Assembly (NCBI GenBank): GCA_002373815.1 | Contig: DFKH01000070.1 | Span: 1 to 30,237 of the forward strand | Length of the DNA: 30,237 bases | Reading direction: 5' to 3' | DNA from: Alphaproteobacteria bacterium UBA3650 | Lineage (GTDB): Bacteria; Pseudomonadota; Alphaproteobacteria; CAAHEQ01; UBA3637 | Part shown: positions 6,665 through 15,148 of the stretch, piece by piece | Position numbering within the stretch: the first letter of the stretch is position 1 | How the letters are laid out: each line of letters begins with the position of its first letter | The notes under the pieces: model-generated | What the model was told of the DNA's origin: nothing | The model's input: only the letters and a program-made list of their open reading frames with translations | The model's database searches: none | Program-made: the position numbers and the translations under genes

Positions 6665-8352
6665 AAAAGTTATTGCATATTTGGGCCAGATTAAAAAGGC
6701 TTCAATGGCGCGATATTGGGCATCTGATAATCTTGTGCATAACGGCCATGATGGTGTCGGCAAGCATAACATCTCTGAACATAGGCACAACATCAGCCTT
6801 GTTGACAAAACAAGGTATTGCGTCAATCGGATTTAATTATTTATTGGTGGCAATTATTTTAATCGTATTAGGATCGGTTGCTTTACGCTTAGAACGGCGT
6901 CGTGGCTATGGTGCAAGCAAGGTGGCATTTATCATGGCCCTTTTGTGGTGGGGAGGATACAATTGGTATACGACAACAAACAGTATGGATTCCGTTGATT
7001 TAATGTTTGTGATGAAATATGGAACGATTTTTTTGTTAAACATTGCTTTTTGGACTTTGGCAGAAAGATATGTGAAACCAGTCATGTCCTCATTAAAGTT
7101 TTTAGGTGTATTTGGTTTTGAAACAATAGGATTCGGTTTGGGCGCATGGTTGTCAAGTGTTATGAAGCCAACTGAAATCATCTTATTTGCATTGTTGGGA
7201 TTGTCTGGATGTGTTGTATTGTTTAAAATCCTAGGATTACTCAATCCAGTTCCAAAAGAAACATTTATTCAAAAAATCGGTGGCGTACAAGATGAGGCTG
7301 AAAAAGTGATGGCTGATATCATTTTGGCAATCAGTTTTTGTTGGACATTTTTGCAGGGGTTAACGGAATTTCAAGTCTATAATACGATTGTGGAAACAGC
7401 AGAAAACCCTATCAAGATACTCAGTAATATCTATATGATTTTTTCATTATGTACATTCATCATATTGATTTTGCTGACACAAACAAGGTTTCTGTATACG
7501 ATGCAAGCGGGATTGATAATATGCGCGTTGTCAATCGGCGTGTGTGGTATTGGGTCAATGGCCAATTGGGCTGAGATCGTGTATACAGGAGCAATTACGT
7601 TTTTTGTGACAAGCCATTTTTATATTTCCAGATATTTGTCATTGTTGCCCCGCCCTTTGGCTTTGGGAAAAGGATTGAGATTGAAAAAAATACGTTGGAT
7701 TATGATGCGTCCATGCGCATATATGTTGATGGGGGCTTTGTTATTGACGATTCCTTGGAATTTAATAAATTGGCTTTTAATCGGCGGGATGGCGGTACTG
7801 GGAATATTATTCTTTTTATCGGCTCACTTATATAGTCGTCAATTGGTTAAGATGTGCGCGCTCAGAATTTGGCGCGGAGGACCATTGTTGTTGGCCTATG
7901 CTCCTTTAAAACAAATGATCAATCAAGGTCTAAGTAAAACCAATGCAGCAGAAGTGATGTATTTTCTAAATATTTTGAAAGAAGGTTATACGAGTGAATA
8001 TAGAAAATTATTGTTCCAGATGCTACATCACCCAGCAATCTCTGTGCGCTTGTTCGTTTTGAATAAAATGAAAAAGCTGGGGCTAACATTGAAAGAAAAA
8101 CGACAAATTTCCGAAGTGATGAAAAAGGATTCATGTGAGGAAGTTCGTAATCTGGCATTGGCTGTGTTGATTATAGATTCCTTGGAAACTCAAGGAAATG
8201 TAACATGGACAAAATATAAAGAATATATAGATGATAAGGAATGGATTTTGGGAACTTGTATCGGTTTCTTATCGGGACGTGGGGCATGGATTGAAAAAAT
8301 GATTGAAGAAGTGCTTAAATTAGCCAATTCAAAAAAAGAAAAAGATAATTAA
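6661..8352 (+). CDS. NTT/MFS-like multi-pass membrane protein with a HEAT-like tail
   Basis: The 563-aa product has about ten to twelve hydrophobic helices in residues 20-400, then a soluble helical tail (410-555) with HEAT-like pairs such as HPAISVRLFVLNKMKKLGL and CEEVRNLALAVL. Segments like TTSALLTKQGIASIGFNYLL and IAFWTLAERYVKP recall the ATP/ADP-translocase-like (NTT/Npt) branch of the MFS fold, which in several bacteria is fused to HEAT repeats and a cyclic-nucleotide-binding domain. This is recognition by pattern, so the substrate is unknown. It starts with an ATGA overlap on ftsY and ends with TAA directly followed, in the same frame, by the ATG of the next gene. The three genes 6661-9823 therefore look like one multidomain protein made in pieces. 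Confidence 0.65.
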   Translation: MKKLLHIWARLKRLQWRDIGHLIILCITAMMVSASITSLNIGTTSALLTKQGIASIGFNYLLVAIILIVLGSVALRLERRRGYGASKVAFIMALLWWGGYNWYTTTNSMDSVDLMFVMKYGTIFLLNIAFWTLAERYVKPVMSSLKFLGVFGFETIGFGLGAWLSSVMKPTEIILFALLGLSGCVVLFKILGLLNPVPKETFIQKIGGVQDEAEKVMADIILAISFCWTFLQGLTEFQVYNTIVETAENPIKILSNIYMIFSLCTFIILILLTQTRFLYTMQAGLIICALSIGVCGIGSMANWAEIVYTGAITFFVTSHFYISRYLSLLPRPLALGKGLRLKKIRWIMMRPCAYMLMGALLLTIPWNLINWLLIGGMAVLGILFFLSAHLYSRQLVKMCALRIWRGGPLLLAYAPLKQMINQGLSKTNAAEVMYFLNILKEGYTSEYRKLLFQMLHHPAISVRLFVLNKMKKLGLTLKEKRQISEVMKKDSCEEVRNLALAVLIIDSLETQGNVTWTKYKEYIDDKEWILGTCIGFLSGRGAWIEKMIEEVLKLANSKKEKDN

Positions 8353-9438
8353 ATGGCGTTGACGATTATGCAAGCTCAACCTAGACAAGATTGGGCTGAA
8401 CCCATCGGACATTTGTTGAATAAAACAGAAATACCTGTGATAAAAGAAGCATTAGTGGCTGCGGGGAAAATAAAATCATTGACTTTATTAAACAGAATAT
8501 TGCCGATGCTTGATGAAGTGCGTTGGCGTGATTCTGTATTAGAAGTGCTTAGTCAATATGGAAAACTGGCTTTCCCGTCCATTGAAAAAATGATTCTAAG
8601 TGAAACGGTACCACTAGAACGTCAAAAAGAATTGATCCTGTTTTTGGGGCGTTTACCAAGTGGTGAGGGCAAGCAAATTTTGTTGCGTTCCTTGTTCAAA
8701 GCCAATCGATTGCTCAGACGTGCAATTATTGAAAGTTTAAGCGATTCGGAAATCGTGTGGGTGCATGAAGATCGTAAAAAAGTTTTATACAAAGCCATCC
8801 AACAAGCCGTTTTGGAATGGACAGAAATGAATGAAATGCTGATTCAAGCAGAAAATTTAGAAAATGAAAAATTAGTTGAAATTAAAATTTTATTTCAAGA
8901 GGCAATTCAAGAAGAATTGGTGCGGACAAGATTGTTAATTTTGGATCTTGTGGCACTGTATCTAAATACACCATTGGCAACACAAGCGGTGGATACATTG
9001 AAAGGGAATGATTTAAACGCCTATGCTGGTGCAACCAGTTGTTTGCAGGATATGTTACACAAAAAAATATATACCAAAGTACGAATGGTACTGTTGTATC
9101 CAACAATTAAAGAGCCACCCGAGAACATCGTTGAAATGCCTGTTAGTGTGTTTTTAAATAGGTTTATTTTAAGTCCTTTTAATTGGACGAATACATGGCT
9201 TCAAACATTATCCTTGTATGGATTGCGTGAATTAAATGATTCAGCAGGGTTAGTGGCTGTTCAAGAAGGATTAAAAGCAAAGGATTGGATTGTGTTGGAA
9301 GCGGCTCTGGCAGCCTTGGGAAAATTGGAAAAAAATAAAGCAAAAGCAGAAGAAATGGCACTAAGCGTACCAACACGTTATTTGTTAAAACAAAATTTTG
9401 AAATGTTATTGGAGGGAAAAAATGTTAATTACCATTGA
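8353..9438 (+). CDS. HEAT-repeat protein, in frame after the membrane protein
   Basis: A 361-aa all-helical soluble protein with HEAT-like repeats, for instance PVIKEALVAAGKIKSLTLL, WRDSVLEVLSQYGKLAFPSI and KDWIVLEAALAALGKLEKNK. HEAT repeats serve as binding scaffolds; no catalytic motif is seen. The ATG follows the TAA of the upstream gene with no gap and in the same frame, and no Shine-Dalgarno precedes it. Translation must therefore come from re-initiation by ribosomes ending the upstream gene, or from readthrough giving a fusion of about 925 residues. A recent nonsense mutation in a once single gene is another reading. The 3' end overlaps the next gene by 17 bases. Confidence 0.7.
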   Translation: MALTIMQAQPRQDWAEPIGHLLNKTEIPVIKEALVAAGKIKSLTLLNRILPMLDEVRWRDSVLEVLSQYGKLAFPSIEKMILSETVPLERQKELILFLGRLPSGEGKQILLRSLFKANRLLRRAIIESLSDSEIVWVHEDRKKVLYKAIQQAVLEWTEMNEMLIQAENLENEKLVEIKILFQEAIQEELVRTRLLILDLVALYLNTPLATQAVDTLKGNDLNAYAGATSCLQDMLHKKIYTKVRMVLLYPTIKEPPENIVEMPVSVFLNRFILSPFNWTNTWLQTLSLYGLRELNDSAGLVAVQEGLKAKDWIVLEAALAALGKLEKNKAKAEEMALSVPTRYLLKQNFEMLLEGKNVNYH

Positions 9439-9823
9439 AAAAGTGTTGTCATTAAAGCAAATACCCTTGTTTAAAACGGTATCTAACATGGCATTGTCAG
9501 ATTTAATAGCTGTTTCAGAAGAACAAACGCTAAAAAAAGGAACAGAACTTATTTTGGCAAATCAACAAAATCGACAAGTATATTTTTTGCTCTCAGGAGT
9601 TTTGGAAGAAAAAGACAAAGATGAGAAAAGGAATATATCCGCTTGTGGATGTGTTGGATTAAATAGTGTATTTCTTGTTGCGCCGGCAGGAAAAACTGTT
9701 GTGGCAAAACAAAAATCCATTGTGTTAAAAACGGATCGAGAGAAATTGTATCGTATGATGGCATTGCATCCATCTTTAGCTATGGCCATCTTGCATGAGC
9801 TGAGTTCTATGGCACATCAATAA
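9422..9823 (+). CDS. cyclic-nucleotide-binding-like domain protein (degenerate)
   Basis: A 133-aa protein with the outline of a cNMP-binding (Crp-like) beta-barrel: IPLFKTVSNMALSDLIAVSE, a strand turn at KKGTELILANQQ, VYFLLSGVLEE at about 53-63, and a later GLNSVFLVAPAGKTVVA. In proteins that bind cAMP this last segment holds a Glu and an Arg (GExx...RxA); both are replaced here, so nucleotide binding is doubtful and a structural or other ligand role is more likely. The start is the ATG at 9422, set by GGAGGG 6 bases upstream; a longer form would reach back into the HEAT gene. It is the last gene of the mtaB operon and completes the membrane/HEAT/CNB set. Confidence 0.65.
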   Translation: MLITIEKVLSLKQIPLFKTVSNMALSDLIAVSEEQTLKKGTELILANQQNRQVYFLLSGVLEEKDKDEKRNISACGCVGLNSVFLVAPAGKTVVAKQKSIVLKTDREKLYRMMALHPSLAMAILHELSSMAHQ

Positions 9824-9831
9824 AAAAAAGA

Positions 9832-9860
9832 TTGCATTTTGTAAAAATAATGTTTACACT
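9832..9860 (+). promoter_or_regulatory. promoter of the parvulin gene
   Basis: TTGCAT (9832-9837), a 17-base spacer and TACACT (9855-9860), with an expected start near 9867. The ribosome site AGGGGGA follows at 9884-9890. Confidence 0.5.
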
Positions 9861-9893
9861 ACAAAATAGTTTTGAGGAGCAAAAGGGGGAAAA

Positions 9894-10877
9894 ATGTCTG
9901 AAAAAAGTGTAAAAAGAACCTTTAAGACTGGTAAAACGCGTGAAAACACAATGCCAGATGCACGCAAAAAAAGTGTTGCGTCGTGGTTGGTGACGGTGTT
10001 GCTTGTTTTAATTTTAGTAGTAGTCAATGCTGGTGTTTGGGCATATTTTTGCTATCGTGTGCGTGTCATTTGTGATGAAATGGAATATAGCGAGCGAGCG
10101 CAACAACAACGCCTTGTTGAGAAATTGCGTCGCCCCAAGAAAAAAGTAGTCTTAGATGCGGTGGCTGTGGTGGATGGAGAAGCCATTGAAATGGCCGAGA
10201 TTAAAGAAATGCTGAATGATATGCCTCAGTTAGAGGAATTATCATTCGAAACAATTTATCCAAATTTGTTGGAAATGTTGGTAAACAATAAAGTGGTGAT
10301 GCAAGGCGCAAAGAAAGCAGGCGTTTTGGACCGTCCGGAAATTAAAAAACAATTGCGTTTAGCACGTGAACAAATTGTGGGACAAACATATTTGGATGAA
10401 TTGTTGAGGGCTCATACAACCGAAGAAGAATTGCGGGAAGTATATAATCGTGAAGTGAAAAATTTTCGTCGAGAAGAAGAAATTCATGCTCGCCACATTT
10501 TGGTAAAAACTGAAAAAGAAGCACAGGATTTGATTGTTCAGTTAAAAGCCGGCGCTGATTTTGCAGATTTAGCCGACAAAAAATCATTAGATGAAAATAC
10601 TGAAGGTGGTGATTTGGGGTACTTTACAAAAGCGATGATGATTCCTGAATTTGGGGATGCCGTTTTTGATATGAAAAAAGGTCAATTATCTGCTCCTATT
10701 AAGACGCCATTTGGATGGCATGTTGTCTTAGTTGAAGATAAACGTTTGGCCAATCCTCCAGCATTTGATGAAGTACGTGACGACATTGAACGGGCTGTGA
10801 TGGAAACGAAATTAAAACAGGTATTAGAAGAAGAACGAGCAAAACTAAATGTTCAAATTTTAAGACCAACAATGTAA
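9894..10877 (+). CDS. membrane-anchored PpiC-type peptidyl-prolyl isomerase
   Basis: Periplasmic folding helper related to SurA, PrsA and PpiD. The 327-aa protein has a basic cytoplasmic start (1-29), one membrane anchor (31-54), a SurA/PpiD-like helical chaperone segment (about 88-190) and one parvulin domain (about 195-283). The parvulin marks are HARHILV (198-204), GGDLGYF (238-244) and GWHVVLVE (274-281). A short charged tail ends the protein. It has its own promoter and a strong terminator, so it is a single-gene unit. The anchor and single domain fit a PpiD-like or PrsA-like chaperone for outer-membrane or secreted proteins, but clients cannot be read from the sequence. A specific gene name is not justified. 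Confidence 0.9.
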   Translation: MSEKSVKRTFKTGKTRENTMPDARKKSVASWLVTVLLVLILVVVNAGVWAYFCYRVRVICDEMEYSERAQQQRLVEKLRRPKKKVVLDAVAVVDGEAIEMAEIKEMLNDMPQLEELSFETIYPNLLEMLVNNKVVMQGAKKAGVLDRPEIKKQLRLAREQIVGQTYLDELLRAHTTEEELREVYNREVKNFRREEEIHARHILVKTEKEAQDLIVQLKAGADFADLADKKSLDENTEGGDLGYFTKAMMIPEFGDAVFDMKKGQLSAPIKTPFGWHVVLVEDKRLANPPAFDEVRDDIERAVMETKLKQVLEEERAKLNVQILRPTM

Positions 10878-10883
10878 AAATGA

Positions 10884-10908
10884 AAAGCCCCAAGTCCTTT
10901 GGGGCTTT
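10884..10908 (+). terminator. rho-independent terminator after the parvulin gene
   Basis: A 10-bp stem AAAGCCCCAA/TTGGGGCTTT with a 5-base loop, 6 bases past the stop. The A/T ends of the stem supply the U-rich side. Confidence 0.85.
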
Positions 10909-10927
10909 AAAAAATAAACAAGAATAC

Positions 10928-10956
10928 TTGAATTTTTTATGAAAAACGAGTAAAAT
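10928..10956 (+). promoter_or_regulatory. promoter of the mrcA operon
   Basis: TTGAAT (10928-10933), a 17-base spacer and TAAAAT (10951-10956), directly after the upstream terminator. The ribosome site AAAGGAAG (10972-10979) follows. Confidence 0.6.
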
Positions 10957-10983
10957 AACATTCACTTTTTGAAAGGAAGAAAA

Positions 10984-13368
10984 ATGCGGTTTTTATCCAC
11001 ACTTGTAAGCTTGTTTTTCTTTGGTTCGTTGGCTGTTGCAACATTGGCTTTTTTGGTCGTTTTGCACTATTCCATAGGTTTGCCTGATTACCGCCAATTG
11101 GAAAATTATGAACCCCCAATTACAACACGACTCTATGCAAATGATGGATCCTTATTGATGGAATATGCAACGGAAAAAAGAACATTCGTCCCCATTGAAA
11201 AGATTCCAACCCGCTTAAAACAGGCCTTTTTGTCTGCAGAAGATAAAACTTTTTACGAGCATGGGGGAATAGATTTGACGGGCCTACTGCGTGCAGTATT
11301 TGTAAATATTCAAAATTTAGGAAAAAATCGTCGACCCGTTGGGGCTTCCACTATTACACAACAAGTTGCCAAAAACTTTTTGTTGACATCTGATAGAACT
11401 TTGGCACGCAAAATCAAGGAAGCATTATTGGCGCGCAAAATTGAAAAGACATTTTCTAAAGATCATATCTTGGAACTTTATATGAATGAGATTTATTTGG
11501 GGTTGGGATCTTATGGTGTGGCAAGTGCTGCCTTGAATTACTTTGATAAGTCTATGAACGAGTTGACGCTAGGAGAAATAGCGTATTTGGCGGCTTTACC
11601 AAAAGCCCCCAACAATTATCATCCCGAACGTCATCCAGAAGCAGCAAAAGAGCGCCGCAATTATGTACTACAACAAATGTTGGCAAACGGATATATTACA
11701 GAAGCTGAAGCAAAAGAAGCCTCAGAGGAACCCATTCATATGAATCGTCGTACAAAAAAATTGACGAAGGATGGTCAGTATTACGCCGAGGAAGTAAGAC
11801 GTTTTGTTGTGAACAAAATGGGCGAAAATTCAATTTACTTAGGGGGACTTTCAATTCGTACGGGATTGGATCCTAATTTACAAAATTATGCTGTGCAAGC
11901 ATTGCAAGATGGTCTGATAGCGCATGACAGAAAACATGGTTGGCGTGGTCCTGTGGCTCATGTGGAAAAGAATGGTCGTGAAGAATTGAAAAAATATGCC
12001 AATGAATATGCGCCAAAAGATTGGGAGTATGCCCTTGTGGAAGATGTCTCAGATACGAAGGCGAGTATTTATTTAATGGATGGAACGGAAGTATTTATCC
12101 CATTGTCAGAAATGACATGGGCAAAAAAAGCACTTGAAAGAGGGCGTATTTCCACAACTGAGGTAAAAAAAGTATCTGATGTTTTAAAGGTAGGGGATAT
12201 TATTTTAACCAGTCGCAAAAAAGATGGGGGCTATACATTGCAACAAATGCCAATGGCAGAAGGAGCCTTGGTGGCGCTTGATCCCCATACAGGGCGTGTG
12301 TTGGCTATGCAGGGTGGGTTTGCCTTTGAACGGAACCAATTTAATCGAGCGGTACAAGCCTTGCGTCAACCAGGTTCTTCCTTTAAACCATTTGTTTATA
12401 CAGCAGCATTGGATTCTGGTTACACGCCATCTAGCATGATTTTGGATGCGCCAATCGTGATGGAAAATGTGGATGGTTCTAAATGGAAACCAGAGAACTA
12501 TTCCAAACAATTTTACGGACCAACAACTCTGCGTGTGGGAATTGAAAAATCAAGAAACTTAATGACCATCCGTTTGGCCCAGGCGATTGGCATGAAAAAA
12601 GTGCTAGAATATGGCAAAAAGTTCAATATTTCAGATAAGATGGAACATAATTTAGCAACAGCCTTGGGGGCAAGCGAAACGACCCTATTGCGCCTAACGA
12701 CTGCTTATGGAATGTTGGTTAATGGGGGTAAGAAAATTACACCAATTTTCATTGACCGTATTCAAGATAGAAATGGCAAGACCATTTATAAAGCGGATGA
12801 ACGGGAATGTGATAATTGTGTCGGTGCCGAAGCATCTGCCGATAATCAACCTATTATTCCAGATAATCGTGAACAGATTCAAGATCCTGCAAGCGCTTAT
12901 CAAATGGTGAACATTCTGACAGGCGTGATTCAACGAGGAACAGGTTCTGTCGTGCGTCCATTAAAGCGTAATTTAGGCGGTAAATCTGGTACAAGTAATG
13001 ATAATATTGATGCTTGGTTTATTGGCTTTTCACCAGATTTGGTGGTTGGTGTGTGGGTCGGCAAAGATAATCCTGAACCATTGGGCCCTCATGATACAGG
13101 TGGTGGTGTGGCGGCCCCTATTTTCCGTGACTTTATGAAATTGGCATTGGCAAATAAACCTGATGTGCCATTTCGTGTGCCGGACAGCGTGAAATTGGTG
13201 CGTGTGAATGCTTCAACAGGTAAACCCGCCAAAGCTGGCGATACAAATGTGATTATGGAAGCATTCCGTCTAGATACAGATTTAACAAAGCCCGAAAAAG
13301 TGGTGGGGAAGGATATTACATTGCATTCGGATGATGATTCTGTGCCGGATTTGGGTGGTATTTATTAA
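10984..13368 (+). CDS. mrcA: penicillin-binding protein 1A (bifunctional transglycosylase/transpeptidase)
   Basis: Inner-membrane enzyme that polymerises glycan strands and cross-links stem peptides. The ATG at 10984, 5 bases after AAAGGAAG, gives 794 aa, a typical PBP1A length. Order: one membrane anchor (about 8-28), the GT51 domain with catalytic Glu86 in SAEDKTFYEHGG and the ASTITQQVAKNF motif, an OB-like insert, and the transpeptidase domain with Ser465-x-x-Lys468 (GSSFKP), Ser523-x-Asn525 (KSRNLM) and Lys667-Ser-Gly-Thr (GGKSGT). All catalytic motifs are intact. It heads an operon of six closely spaced genes; prfB follows after 15 bases. In many Alphaproteobacteria mrcA and prfB are neighbours, which supports both calls. 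Confidence 0.96.
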   Translation: MRFLSTLVSLFFFGSLAVATLAFLVVLHYSIGLPDYRQLENYEPPITTRLYANDGSLLMEYATEKRTFVPIEKIPTRLKQAFLSAEDKTFYEHGGIDLTGLLRAVFVNIQNLGKNRRPVGASTITQQVAKNFLLTSDRTLARKIKEALLARKIEKTFSKDHILELYMNEIYLGLGSYGVASAALNYFDKSMNELTLGEIAYLAALPKAPNNYHPERHPEAAKERRNYVLQQMLANGYITEAEAKEASEEPIHMNRRTKKLTKDGQYYAEEVRRFVVNKMGENSIYLGGLSIRTGLDPNLQNYAVQALQDGLIAHDRKHGWRGPVAHVEKNGREELKKYANEYAPKDWEYALVEDVSDTKASIYLMDGTEVFIPLSEMTWAKKALERGRISTTEVKKVSDVLKVGDIILTSRKKDGGYTLQQMPMAEGALVALDPHTGRVLAMQGGFAFERNQFNRAVQALRQPGSSFKPFVYTAALDSGYTPSSMILDAPIVMENVDGSKWKPENYSKQFYGPTTLRVGIEKSRNLMTIRLAQAIGMKKVLEYGKKFNISDKMEHNLATALGASETTLLRLTTAYGMLVNGGKKITPIFIDRIQDRNGKTIYKADERECDNCVGAEASADNQPIIPDNREQIQDPASAYQMVNILTGVIQRGTGSVVRPLKRNLGGKSGTSNDNIDAWFIGFSPDLVVGVWVGKDNPEPLGPHDTGGGVAAPIFRDFMKLALANKPDVPFRVPDSVKLVRVNASTGKPAKAGDTNVIMEAFRLDTDLTKPEKVVGKDITLHSDDDSVPDLGGIY

Positions 13369-13383
13369 AATAGGAGTAAGAAG

Positions 13384-14494
13384 ATGAAAGCAGAAATGAT
13401 TGCATTAAAAGAAAAATTCGACAATGTTTTGACACTTGTCAAGGAGCGTCTTTGACTGGGATAAAGCCCATGAACGTTTAAAAGAGCTTGATTCTTTAAC
13501 TTCTGATCCCGATTTGTGGAATGATGCGGAACGCGCGCAAAAATTGATGAGTGAGCGTACGGGACTTGCGAACCAGATTAAAAAAATTGATGATTTAAGT
13601 AATGCGGTTGCAGATGGTTATGATATGATCGAATTAGCCGAAGCCGAAGGAGATGAAAATTTGTTGGCTGAGGCCGAAAAGGGCTTTTCTGCTTTGGAAT
13701 CAGAAATGAATAAATTCGAATTAGAATCTTTACTGTGTCAAGAAGGCGATTCGAATGATGCCTTCTTGGAAATTCATTCAGGGGCAGGTGGTACAGAGGC
13801 GCAAGATTGGGCTAGTATGATTTTGCGTATGTATGAACATTGGGCAGAAAAAGCAGGTTTTAAAACAGAAATTATGGAATTGTCAGACGGTGAAGAAGCG
13901 GGAATTAAATCTGCTACTTTAAAGGTGACAGGATTAAATGCCTATGGATGGTTAAAATTTGAATCGGGCGTACATCGGTTGGTGCGCATTTCCCCATTTG
14001 ATGCGAATGCGCGTCGTCATACCAGTTTTTGTTCGGTGTGGGTTTATCCTGTGGTAGATGAAAGTGTGAAAATTGATATCAATCCTGCTGATTGTCGTAT
14101 TGATGTGTATCGGTCCAGTGGAGCGGGTGGTCAGCACGTGAATAAAACAGAAAGTGCTGTACGTATTACCCACTTACCAACAGGGATAGTGGCTGCTTGC
14201 CAAACACAACGCAGTCAGTTTGCCAACCGCGATGAGGCATGGCGTATGTTGCGGGCGCGTCTGTATGAATTGGAATTACAAAAACGTCGTGCCGCGCAAG
14301 GGGCTATTGAAGCCCAAAAAGGTGATAATGGTTGGGGAAATCAGATTCGATCTTATGTCTTGCAACCTTATCAGATGGTAAAAGATTTACGGACAGGATA
14401 TGAAACATCTGACACTTCTGGTGTGTTGGATGGAGAGTTAGATGATTTTATGCGAGCAAGTCTTGCTGGACTAGCCAAAAAAAAGGAGGCTTAA
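13384..14494 (+). CDS. prfB: peptide chain release factor 2, with programmed +1 frameshift
   Basis: Recognises UGA and UAA stop codons and triggers release of the finished protein. The start is ATG 13384, preceded by AGGAG at 13372-13376. Frame 1 runs 23 codons to CTT (13450-13452) and meets TGA at 13453; slipping one base forward continues at GAC 13454, giving 369 aa. The coding parts are therefore 13384-13452 and 13454-14494. The slip site is classical: an internal AAGGAG (13441-13446), 3 bases, then CTT-TGA-C. When RF2 is scarce, UGA is read slowly and the shift is favoured, so the gene controls itself. The SPF anticodon-like tripeptide is at 203-205 and GGQ at 248-250, close to the E. coli positions. 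The next gene follows the stop with no gap. Confidence 0.97.
13441..13456 (+). promoter_or_regulatory. prfB programmed +1 frameshift site
   Basis: Internal Shine-Dalgarno AAGGAG (13441-13446), then CGT, the slippery CTT (13450-13452), the in-frame TGA (13453-13455) and C. Spacing from the SD to CTT is 3 bases, as in E. coli prfB. Confidence 0.95.
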
Positions 14495-15148
14495 ATGAAA
14501 AAAATATCTTTTTTTAAACGTGCTCATGTACTAGATGTGAAATTCAAAACATTTTTAATGAATATTACAGAGGCTGCTGTGATTTTTTGCGAAGCAACAG
14601 ATGTGTTTTTAAAAAAACAAGCAAATCCTAATTTTATGAAGCTCAAAAAGAAAATTCAATCATTAGAATCCGAAAATGATCAATTGCGTCGTGAAATAGA
14701 GTATGCACTTTATCGTCAAATGATTCTCCCCGGTATGCGGTCGGATATACTCGATTTAATGGAAGCATGTGATCATGTGATCAATCAATATGAACACGTC
14801 GTGCTGATGTGGTCTGTGGAAAAAGTAAAAGTTCCTGCCGATTTGTATGATAATATTTTGAAATTGGTTAAAACGACTCAAAATTGTGTAGGTATTTTGG
14901 TGACAGGCGTCAAGGCATTTTTCGATGGGGCAGCCAATGTGGAAGAAGAAGTGCAAGAATGTTATTTTGCAGAACATACTGTGGACGAATTGGCAATGGA
15001 TGTGAAAGAGACGATTTTTCAAAAGAAAATACCTTTGGCACGTCAATTGCAACTGAGAGAATTTGTCGCTACACTAGAAAAAATTTCAGATTTAGCAGAA
15101 GATGCTGCGGATAAGTTAAAAATTATTTCAGTAAAACACGCGCTATGA
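14495..15148 (+). CDS. DUF47/PhoU-like protein, partner of the phosphate permease
   Basis: A 217-aa soluble, all-helical protein with several long amphipathic helices, consistent with the DUF47 (PhoU-like) family: LDVKFKTFLMNITEAAVIFCEATD at the start, a paired-helix core, and LREFVATLEKISDLAEDAADKLK near the end, the family's typical closing helix. Such proteins are commonly encoded directly upstream of PiT phosphate permeases and are thought to control their activity. Here the stop overlaps the permease start as ATGA. A strong ribosome site AAAGGAGG lies in the end of prfB, and the ATG follows the prfB stop with no gap. No membrane segment or signal peptide is visible. Confidence 0.8.
   Translation: MKKISFFKRAHVLDVKFKTFLMNITEAAVIFCEATDVFLKKQANPNFMKLKKKIQSLESENDQLRREIEYALYRQMILPGMRSDILDLMEACDHVINQYEHVVLMWSVEKVKVPADLYDNILKLVKTTQNCVGILVTGVKAFFDGAANVEEEVQECYFAEHTVDELAMDVKETIFQKKIPLARQLQLREFVATLEKISDLAEDAADKLKIISVKHAL

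Noticed and set aside
13436..13453. TTG at 13436 as the start of prfB
   Set aside because: It has no ribosome site and would bypass the classical frameshift site; the ATG at 13384 with AGGAG and 23 codons explains the gene fully.
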